From the NCBI GenBank assembly GCA_016875695.1, contig VGPB01000109.1, forward strand, positions 1 through 6,572: a stretch of 6,572 nt of DNA, given 5' to 3'. This document shows, in pieces, positions 1 to 5,566 of this stretch (positions are counted from its first letter, which is position 1; every line of letters begins with the position of its first letter). The notes beneath the pieces are model-generated. The model was given only the letters and a program-made list of their open reading frames with translations. It was not told the DNA's origin and ran no database searches. This DNA comes from Chloroflexota bacterium (GTDB lineage: Bacteria > Chloroflexota > Dehalococcoidia > UBA2979). The position numbers were made by a program, and so were the translations under genes.

Positions 1-54
1 CCCGCCGCGCCCGCCTCGCCCACCACGCCGCCCGCCGCCGGGTAGGGCGCCGAC

Positions 55-1093
55 GTGCGCCGCCTGACGCTCACGAGCGCCTTCGGCGGGCGCGTCTTCG
101 ACAAGCCGATTGAGCTCGGCGTGTACCCCGGCGGGCGTTTTTTCGTCGCGGAGCAGGACGGCCTGGTGCGCCTGGTGACCGCGGACGGGCGCGACGCCGG
201 CATGCTGCTGGACCTCAGCGGCCGCGTCACGACGCAGGACAACGAGGAGGGGTTGCTCAGTGTCCAGCTCGCACCCGGCTTCCCCTCCCCGCCGCACCTT
301 TACGCGTACTACGCCGCGGCGGGGCTGCGGCGCACGATGTTGTCGCGCTTCATGGTGAGCGGCGACGCGGCAGGCAGCGAGCAGGTGCTGCTGGAGGTCC
401 GCCAGCCGTACGGAAACCACAAGGGCGGCGCGATCCGCTTCGGCCGGGACGGCATGCTGTACCTCGGGCTCAGCGACGGCAGCTCGGGTGGCGACCCGCA
501 CGGCAATGGCCAGAACCTGGGCACGCACCTCGACAAGATCCTGCGCCTCGACGTGCGCGGCGGCGACGACAATTACGCCGTGCCCCCGGCAACCCGTTCG
601 TGGCGACGGGCGGCGCCCGCCCTGAGATCTGGCCCTACGGCCTGCGCAACCCCTGGCGCATGGCCTTCGACCTCGCGACCGGCGTGTTGTGAGCCGGCGA
701 CGTCGGCCAGAACGCCCTCGAGGAGATCGACGTGATGCGCCGCGGCGCGAATTACGGCTGGAATCGCTTCGAGGGCACGCGCTGCTTCGGCGGCGGGGGC
801 TGCGACCGCACCGGCCTCACCTTCCCCGTCGTCGAGTATGGCCACGACCTCGGCTGCTCCGTCACCGGCGGCGTGGTCTACCGCGGCAGCGCGATCCCCG
901 CGCTCGTGGGCGCTACCTCTACAGCGAGTACTGCGGCGGCCGGGTGTGGGCGCTGCCGACGCAGGGTGGGGCGGCCGTGCTGGTCGCCGAGCGCGGCAAC
1001 CGCCCGGTCGCCTCGTTCGGCACGGACGCCGCCGGCAAGGTGTACCTCGTGGTGCACAACGCCCCGATCCTGAAGATCAGCAGCGCCGAGTAG
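55..1093 (+). pseudogene. PQQ-dependent sugar dehydrogenase-like (GSDH/Yli family), disrupted
   Basis: Joined across three frames, this gives about 346 residues of a six-bladed beta-propeller sugar dehydrogenase, normally exported and PQQ-dependent. Segment one (frame 1, 55 to about 585) holds RFFVAEQDG, NHKGGAIRFG (His at 418-420, matching the catalytic His of the family) and LYLGLSDGSSGGDPHG. Segment two (frame 3, about 588-908) holds RPEIWPYGLRNPWR (Arg at 645-647, matching the PQQ/substrate Arg), AGDVGQN, ANYGWNRFEG and CSVTGGVVYRG. Segment three (frame 2, 911-1093) holds GRYLYSEYCGGRVWAL and SFGTDAAGKVYLV. The breaks are one base missing in the C run at 583-587, TGA at 690-692 where the family has Trp (TGG), and one base missing in the G run at 908-910. 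Upstream, frame 1 reads PAAPASPTTPPAAG, then TAG at 43-45. That resembles a Pro/Ala linker behind a signal peptide, so the true start is probably outside the window and the TAG a fourth lesion. GTG at 55 is only the first start after that stop. The family call is firm; genuine decay versus base-calling error is open. Confidence 0.8.
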
Positions 1094-1120
1094 CAGCCCT
1101 AGCGGCTACGCTCTGCGTCG

Positions 1121-1297
1121 ATGGTCCCGCTGCTGCTCGCGCTGTTCACGTTCTACGCCGTCGCGGTGACCTGGCAGATGCGCCGCGCCGTGCGCACCCG
1201 CGACCCCGCCACCCGCCTCCGCGAGGCGCGCCGTCTGCTGCTCGTGGTCGCGCTGGGCGTACCGCTGGCAGGCGCGCTGATTCTCGCGGCATGGTGA
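1121..1297 (+). CDS. small two-helix membrane protein, 58 aa, function unknown
   Basis: ATG at 1121 opens a 58-codon frame ending in TGA at 1295-1297. The protein has two hydrophobic stretches, about residues 3-18 (PLLLALFTFYAVAVTW) and 39-57 (LLLVVALGVPLAGALILAA). They are joined by a strongly basic loop, RRAVRTRDPATRLREARR. By the positive-inside rule this is a helical hairpin with its loop in the cytoplasm. Codon use is GC-rich like the neighbouring housekeeping genes, and the frame has no lesion although it lies between two damaged genes. There is no clear Shine-Dalgarno. A TACGCT hexamer at 1107-1112 ends 8 nt before the ATG, which could be the -10 of a nearly leaderless transcript, but no -35 is visible. 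I do not recognise the family. The regular amphipathic layout argues that it is real rather than chance. Confidence 0.5.
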   Translation: MVPLLLALFTFYAVAVTWQMRRAVRTRDPATRLREARRLLLVVALGVPLAGALILAAW

Positions 1298-1388
1298 CTG
1301 ACGGTCGGAGGTACGCGCGCGGGTGGTAGCTGCGGTCATGTCGGGAGGTAGCGTTGACAATCACGCTTGGCGGAGTTAGCTGCAGGGG

Positions 1389-2012
1389 ATGTCCGGCGTA
1401 ACGATCGAGTCATGGAAAGCCATCGCCGTCGCAGCTGGGACTTGCGCCTTAGCGGTAGCCACGGTTGCACTGGCATGGCAGACCCGAGGAATGGCAGGGG
1501 CCACGCACCAACTGGCTCAGGAAACCATTCGACTAGCGGGCGAGACTAAGCGTATTGCCGACGAGACGCAGCAGATGCGTGAGGCGGCGGAGGGCACCCT
1601 CGAAGATCAGATCGAGGCTGGGTGAATCGCGGGGGAGTCCCTGCGGCCTTCGCACGAGGGCAGGGTTGCCGCCGCAAAGTCGACTCTGCTTCCGATCTCC
1701 TGGGATCGTAAGTCGCACACGCTTTAGGTCCTGAATGGGGGGCCGGTGTCTGCGAGAGCAATTCAAGCGTTCGTATGCGTTGGCTCTGGTCCTTGGCTAA
1801 GCCACCGCCCGCGGCTACCTGGATTGGCCGCCTGAGAATCCATCGAGTTAAGGATTGCTGGGGATGCCAGCGCGGAGTACGGACTCAGCCACGACGTAAT
1901 GAGCGGATGGTTCATGGAAACGGGAGCGGCCGCGATGCAAGTCTTGTGGATGAATCTGGACGACTCCGCAGGCGACAGTGGCTGGCTCATGACTCCGATC
2001 GTCGGCAGCTAG
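1389..2012 (+). pseudogene. membrane-anchored coiled-coil protein, fossil with three in-frame stops (open part 1389-1625, 78 aa)
   Basis: Frame 3 is open from ATG 1389 to TGA 1623-1625. The 78 residues have a membrane segment (about 9-30) and then consecutive heptads from residue 42: LAQETIR, LAGETKR, IADETQQ, MREAAEG. Reading on in the same frame past the stop still gives protein-like text: ISWDRKSHTL, TAG (1725-1727), VLNGGPVSARAIQAFVCVG, then PGLAA, TGA (1833-1835), ESIELRIAGD, ending QVLWMNLDDSAGDSGWL before TAG 2010-2012. The pattern of 'N.GPV.A', 'PG..ESIELRI' and 'D..G..W' resembles beta-sandwich domains that follow a membrane anchor and coiled coil in many uncharacterised bacterial proteins (inference). 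No frameshift is needed. Each stop is one substitution from a sense codon, for example CGA, CAG or GGA. Sampled G+C is about 57-65%, below leuS, which hints at transfer. AGGGG directly abuts the ATG, while GGAG at 1372-1375 is 13 nt away. A perfect -35 (TTGACA, 1354-1359) lacks a convincing -10. A real 78-aa protein remains possible. Confidence 0.5.
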
Positions 2013-2025
2013 GATGGTGCCTGTC

Positions 2026-2047
2026 GCGTCATCCTCGAAGGAGACGC
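2026..2047 (+). other. hairpin just after the fossil gene's last stop
   Basis: The sequence folds into a 9-bp stem, GCGTC/GACGC plus TCCT/AGGA, with one bulged A (2031) and a CGA loop (2036-2038). It begins 13 nt after the TAG at 2010-2012. No T-run follows, so it is a weak candidate for an intrinsic terminator. Its left arm shares ATCCT (2031-2035) with a competing pairing to AGGAT (2011-2015); that alternative is discussed as a finding. Confidence 0.3.
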
Positions 2048-2084
2048 AGGTCGGCAGGGGCCTCGAAGCCAACGCCCAACCGCG

Positions 2085-2114
2085 TTGACTGCCCCTCACG
2101 CCCCCCGCGATACT
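2085..2114 (+). promoter_or_regulatory. sigma70-type promoter for leuS
   Basis: TTGACT at 2085-2090 matches the -35 consensus at 5 of 6 positions. GATACT at 2109-2114 matches the -10 at 4 of 6, including the key second A and final T. The spacer is 18 nt. AT-rich hexamers at this distance stand out in a stretch that is otherwise very GC-rich. Counting the -10 as -12 to -7 places the start of transcription at about 2121, giving leuS a leader of about 138 nt. It is the best promoter I see in the window. Confidence 0.55.
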
Positions 2115-2120
2115 CGACGC

Positions 2121-2258
2121 ATGCACGCTCGCGCTCGCCGTTGCCTCGCGCTTAGCTAGGCGGCACGGCCACCCTGCCGCGAGGAAGGGGGCCGCGCCGC
2201 CGTCGCTGCGGGCGCCCCCGCGCCCACGACCCCCGAGGCCACCTGGCGAGGCGACACG
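2121..2258 (+). promoter_or_regulatory. leuS 5' leader: tiny uORF and two hairpins
   Basis: This is the predicted untranslated leader. It starts at an ATG that coincides with the inferred +1 and opens a 12-codon frame, MHARARRCLALS, ending in TAG 2157-2159; this holds two Leu codons (CTC, CTT) near its end. Directly after the stop is a hairpin at 2160-2180 (GCGGCA/TGCCGC, 9-nt loop). A second follows at 2187-2219 (GGGGGC/GCCCCC). GAGG at 2248-2251 is the likely Shine-Dalgarno, 7 nt before leuS ATG. The arrangement would suit leucine-responsive attenuation, but short uORFs and hairpins arise easily at this G+C, so the regulatory reading is speculative. Confidence 0.25.
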
Positions 2259-4757
2259 ATGACCACTCCCACCCGCACCGAGATCAAGCGCTACCGCCCG
2301 CAGGACGTCGAGCGCCGCTGGCGCGAGCACTGGGCGGCGAGCGGCCTCTATCGCACGCCGGACCACGTGCCGGGGCGCGAGAACTGGTACGCGCTCACGA
2401 TGTTCCCGTACACCTCGGGCGACCTGCACATCGGGCACTGGTTCGCGATGGCGCCGTCGGACGCGCTCGCGCGCTGGCGGCGCATGCGCGGGCACAACGT
2501 GCTGTTCCCCATGGGCTTCGACGCCTTCGGGTTGCCCGCCGAGAACGCCGCGATCAAGGGCAGCCTGCACCCGTACGACTGGACTATGGCCAACATCGAG
2601 CGCATGCGCCGCCAGTTGCAGTCGATGGGCGCGATGTTCGACTGGAGCCGCGAGGTCAACACCTCGGCGCCGGAGTACTACCGCTGGACGCAGTGGTGGT
2701 TCCTGCAGCTGTACCGCATGGGCCTCGCGTACCGCGCGGCGGCGAACGCGAACTGGTGCTCGAGCTGCCAGACCGTGCTCGCCAACGAGCAGGTCGTCGA
2801 CGGGCGCTGCGAGCGCTGCGACACCGTCGTCGTGCAGCGGCGCATGGAGCAGTGGTTCCTGCGCACGACGCGCTACGCCGACGAGCTACTGCAGCACGAC
2901 GAGCTCGACTGGCCCGAGCACGTCAAGCTCATGCAACGCAACTGGATCGGCCGCTCCGAGGGCGCCGAGGTGAGCTTTGCGCTCGAGCAGCCGGCGTCCG
3001 ACGGCACTACCGAGATTCGCGTGTTCACGACGCGCCCGGACACGCTCTTCGGCGTCACGTTCATAGTGCTCGCACCGGAGCACGCGCTCGTCGACGCGCT
3101 CACCACGCCCTCGCAGCGCGCCGCCGTTGACGCGTACGTCGAGGCTGCTGCGCGCACGACTGAGATCGAGCGCCAGTCGACGGAGCGCGCGAAGACCGGC
3201 GTGTTCACCGGGGTGTACTGCGTGAACCGGCTGAACGGTGCGCGCGTGCCGATCTGGATCGCCGATTACGTGTTCTCCACGTACGGCACGGGCGCGGTCA
3301 TGGCGGTGCCCGCGCACGACCAGCGCGACTTCGAGTTCGCGCAGCAGTACGGGCTCGAGGCGCCGGTCGTGATCGCGCCACCGGACTACGATGGCGCACC
3401 TCTGGCGGCGGCGTACGTCGAGCTCGGCACGCTCGTCGCCTCCGGGCGCTTCGACGGCCTGCCGAATGAGGAAGCGAAGCGCGCGATCGCCGCGCACCTC
3501 GCGGAGCAGGGCTGGGGCGGGCCGAGCGTCGTGTACCGCCTGCGCGACTGGCTGATCTCGCGCCAGCGCTACTGGGGCGCGCCCATCCCCATCGTGTACT
3601 GCGAGGCGTGCGGCATCGTGCCCGTGCCGGAGGCCGAGCTGCCCGTGCGCCTGCCGTACGACGTCGAGTTCTTGCCGACGGGCCAGTCGCCGCTCGCGCT
3701 GTCGGAGGCGTTTGTGCAGGTCGAGTGCCCGCAGTGCGGCGCGGCGGCGCGACGCGAGACGGACACGATGGACACGTTCATGTGCTCGTCGTGGTACTTC
3801 ATGCGCTACCCGGACGCGCAGAACGGCGCGACCGCAGTCGCGCGCCCGGCCGCCGACGCGTGGCTGCCCGTCGACCAGTACACCGGCGGCGCCGAGCACG
3901 CGACCATGCACCTGCTGTATGCGCGCTTCTTCTACAAGGCGGCGCGTGACGCGGGACTCGTGCCCGGCGACGAGCCGTTCACGCGCTACTTTGCGCAGGG
4001 GCAAATCCTGGGGCCGGACGGCCGCCGCATGTCGAAGTCGCGCGGCAACGTCGTCGCGCCCGACGGGCAGGTCGAGCGCTGGGGCGCCGACGTGTTCCGC
4101 GCGTACCTCATGTTCCTCGGGCCGTGGGAGCAGGGCGGGCCGTACGACGTGGACGGCATCGTCGGCGTGTCGCGTTGGCTGCACCGGCTGTGGAGCGTTG
4201 CCGTCGAGGCGCCGGCCTTCGGCACGCACGGGTCCGGGGACGTGGATGCGGCCGCCGCGCGCGAGCTGCGCGCCGTCGCGCATCGCACGCTCGCGCGCGT
4301 CACGGACGATCTCGTGCGCTATCGCATGAACACGTACATCGCGGCGCTGATGGAGCTGACGAACGCCCTGCACCGCGCGCGCGAGGCGGGGCCCGTCGAT
4401 CGCGGCGCGTGGGACGAGGCGCTGCGCCTCGCGACGCTCATGCTCGCGCCGGCGTGCCCGCACCTCGCCGAGGAACTGTGGGAGCGCCGCGGCGGCGCGT
4501 ACTCCGTGCACGAGCAGGTGTGGCCCGAGCCCGACGCCGCGTTGCTGGAGCGTGCGACGGTCGAGCTGCCGGTGCAGGTCAACGGCCGCCTCCGCGACCG
4601 CGTCGAGGTGCCCGCGGGCGTCGCCGAGGTGGACGTGCGCGCGCTCGTCGAGGCGCGCCCGCGCATCGCGGAGCAGCTGGCCGGGCGCCGGGTGGTGCGC
4701 GTGATCTACGTGCCGGACCGGCTCGTCAACTTCGTGCTGGGCGACGCCGCAAGCTAG
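2259..4757 (+). CDS. leuS: leucine--tRNA ligase (LeuRS)
   Basis: Cytosolic class Ia synthetase joining leucine to tRNA-Leu with ATP; complete at 832 aa. In order: HIGH motif in PYTSGDLHIGH (57-60); zinc module with Cys 167, 170, 184, 187; CP1 editing domain from about 235 to 410, with the threonine-rich TTRPDT (257-262) and GTGAVMAVPAHDQRD (Asp354, equivalent to E. coli Asp345), so post-transfer editing should work; LISRQRYWG (432-440); a second Cys set at 448, 451, 490, 493; MDTFMCSSWYF (504-514); RMSKS (590-594) for KMSKS; C-terminal tRNA-binding domain from about 768. CP1 following the zinc module marks the bacterial type. It is shorter than E. coli LeuRS (about 860) mainly because the leucine-specific insert before KMSKS is absent: QGQILGPDG runs almost straight into RRMSKS. 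ATG 2259 is chosen because GAGG lies 7 nt upstream and an in-frame TAG at 2157 limits extension. All Trp codons checked are TGG. It is transcribed from the promoter at 2085 and convergent with the next operon. Confidence 0.97.
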   Translation: MTTPTRTEIKRYRPQDVERRWREHWAASGLYRTPDHVPGRENWYALTMFPYTSGDLHIGHWFAMAPSDALARWRRMRGHNVLFPMGFDAFGLPAENAAIKGSLHPYDWTMANIERMRRQLQSMGAMFDWSREVNTSAPEYYRWTQWWFLQLYRMGLAYRAAANANWCSSCQTVLANEQVVDGRCERCDTVVVQRRMEQWFLRTTRYADELLQHDELDWPEHVKLMQRNWIGRSEGAEVSFALEQPASDGTTEIRVFTTRPDTLFGVTFIVLAPEHALVDALTTPSQRAAVDAYVEAAARTTEIERQSTERAKTGVFTGVYCVNRLNGARVPIWIADYVFSTYGTGAVMAVPAHDQRDFEFAQQYGLEAPVVIAPPDYDGAPLAAAYVELGTLVASGRFDGLPNEEAKRAIAAHLAEQGWGGPSVVYRLRDWLISRQRYWGAPIPIVYCEACGIVPVPEAELPVRLPYDVEFLPTGQSPLALSEAFVQVECPQCGAAARRETDTMDTFMCSSWYFMRYPDAQNGATAVARPAADAWLPVDQYTGGAEHATMHLLYARFFYKAARDAGLVPGDEPFTRYFAQGQILGPDGRRMSKSRGNVVAPDGQVERWGADVFRAYLMFLGPWEQGGPYDVDGIVGVSRWLHRLWSVAVEAPAFGTHGSGDVDAAAARELRAVAHRTLARVTDDLVRYRMNTYIAALMELTNALHRAREAGPVDRGAWDEALRLATLMLAPACPHLAEELWERRGGAYSVHEQVWPEPDAALLERATVELPVQVNGRLRDRVEVPAGVAEVDVRALVEARPRIAEQLAGRRVVRVIYVPDRLVNFVLGDAAS

Positions 4758-4784
4758 CGCTGCGGGCTAAATCCCCGGGTAGCG
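4758..4784. terminator. candidate bidirectional terminator between convergent genes
   Basis: An imperfect hairpin starts right after the leuS stop: CGCT (4758-4761) pairs with AGCG (4781-4784) and CGGG (4763-4766) with CCCG (4774-4777), with a small internal loop and a 7-nt loop. It spans the 9-bp gap and the last codons of the opposing gene. There is no T-run on either side, so the call rests on position and pairing only. Confidence 0.3.
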
Positions 4785-5555
4785 TCCGCGCGGGCGGTCG
4801 CTGCTTGCGCCGGAATTGCCGCCGCCGGGCGGCTCGTCGTCGAGCGCGGGCAGCGCGTAGTCGTCGATGACGGGCGGCGCGCTCGCGATCTCGGACGGGT
4901 CGCTCGTCTCCCGTGCCGGCTCGGGCGGCGGGGGCACGTCGATGTCCTTGGGCGGGTCGTCGTCCACCACCGGCGCGCCGGGCACCTGCGCGTCGCGCCA
5001 CTCGGACAGCCGCTGCATCGCGCCGCGCGCGCCGGTGGCCGGCGGCTCGGGTCGCGCGAGCTGGGCGAGGCCGCCCTGCACCGAGCGCAGGAACGCCTGC
5101 AGCTGGCGGTCCAGGCGCTGCAGCAGCTCGCGCGCGTAGTCGTCGGCGGCGTCCATCTGCTGCTCGGCCAGCCCGCGCGACTCGTCGATGCGGCCCTCGA
5201 TGTCCACGTTGGCGCGCTGGATGCGCTCCTCGATGCGCACCTCCGCCTGCCGCGCCAGCTCCTCCGCGCGGCGGCGCGCCGCGAGCGTCAGCTCGTGCTG
5301 CTCCACCAGCTGCGCCGCGCGTTCCTGCGCCCGCGCGACGATCAGCCGCCCCTCCTCCTCCGTGTCGCGCTTGTGCTCCGCGCGCTGCGCCAGCAGGTCC
5401 TGGGCGTCGCGCACCTCTTGCGGGATGGCGATGCGCATCTGGTCGATGAGGTCCAGCAGGCGGCGGCGGTCCACCATCGCGCGGTTGCCGATCGGCATCT
5501 TCTGCGCGCTGCCGACGAGCTCCTCCAGCCGATCGACGAGGTGCAGGAGGTTCAT
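4767..5555 (-). CDS. coiled-coil protein of the rsmD-coaD operon, DivIVA/ATP-synthase-b-like, function unknown
   Basis: A 262-aa soluble protein with no signal peptide or membrane segment. Residues 1-50 form a compact N-terminal unit (MNLLHLVDRLEELV, then VDRRRLLDLIDQMRIAIPQEV). I know this signature from proteins encoded beside coaD in Chloroflexota and some Firmicutes, often labelled ATPase, ATP synthase subunit b-like or DivIVA-like. Residues about 50-165 are charged and strongly helical, probably one long coiled coil. Residues about 168-262 are a disordered tail rich in Pro, Asp, Gly and Ser (VVDDDPPKDIDVPPPPEP). It may organise cell-division or envelope partners, but no function is shown by sequence. 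ATG 5555 is chosen because GGAGGGG lies just upstream and the conserved segment starts there. An alternative ATG at 5570 overlaps the coaD stop as ATGA, would add MSGGD, and lacks a Shine-Dalgarno. It is the last gene of the operon and its stop is 9 bp from that of leuS. Confidence 0.8.
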   Translation of the reverse strand: MNLLHLVDRLEELVGSAQKMPIGNRAMVDRRRLLDLIDQMRIAIPQEVRDAQDLLAQRAEHKRDTEEEGRLIVARAQERAAQLVEQHELTLAARRRAEELARQAEVRIEERIQRANVDIEGRIDESRGLAEQQMDAADDYARELLQRLDRQLQAFLRSVQGGLAQLARPEPPATGARGAMQRLSEWRDAQVPGAPVVDDDPPKDIDVPPPPEPARETSDPSEIASAPPVIDDYALPALDDEPPGGGNSGASSDRPRGRYPGI

Positions 5556-5557
5556 AT

Positions 5558-5564
5558 CCCCTCC
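5558..5564 (-). promoter_or_regulatory. ribosome binding site that decides the coiled-coil gene start
   Basis: On the minus strand GGAGGGG is followed by AT and then the ATG at 5555-5553. The competing ATG at 5570-5568 is preceded by AAGTTCGCGCG, which has no Shine-Dalgarno and could only work by coupling to coaD termination. Confidence 0.6.
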
Positions 5565-5566
5565 GC

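Noticed and set aside
838..1329. A 163-codon plus-strand frame
   Set aside because: Out-of-frame reading of the dehydrogenase tail and small membrane protein; Arg/Ala-rich without motifs.
1306..1353. Two similar copies of TCGG(G)AGGTA about 35 nt apart
   Set aside because: Too short and imperfect to call a repeat or operator at this base composition.
1354..1382. Perfect -35 hexamer TTGACA ahead of the 1389 gene
   Set aside because: At spacers of 16-17 nt the best -10 (TTAGCT or TAGCTG) matches only 2 of 6 positions, so I did not list it as a promoter.
1775..2155. A 126-codon plus-strand frame (frame 2)
   Set aside because: Arg/Ser/Pro-rich with no pattern; frame 3 of the same stretch gives the protein-like continuation of the 1389 gene.
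1848..2570. A 240-codon minus-strand frame crossing the leuS start
   Set aside because: Low-complexity Arg/Val/Ala text, overlaps the leuS start and promoter, and shows no family motif.
2886..4511. A 541-codon open frame antisense to leuS
   Set aside because: Its translation is Arg/His/Ala-rich without domain motifs. It is the mirror of GC-rich codons in a certain leuS gene.
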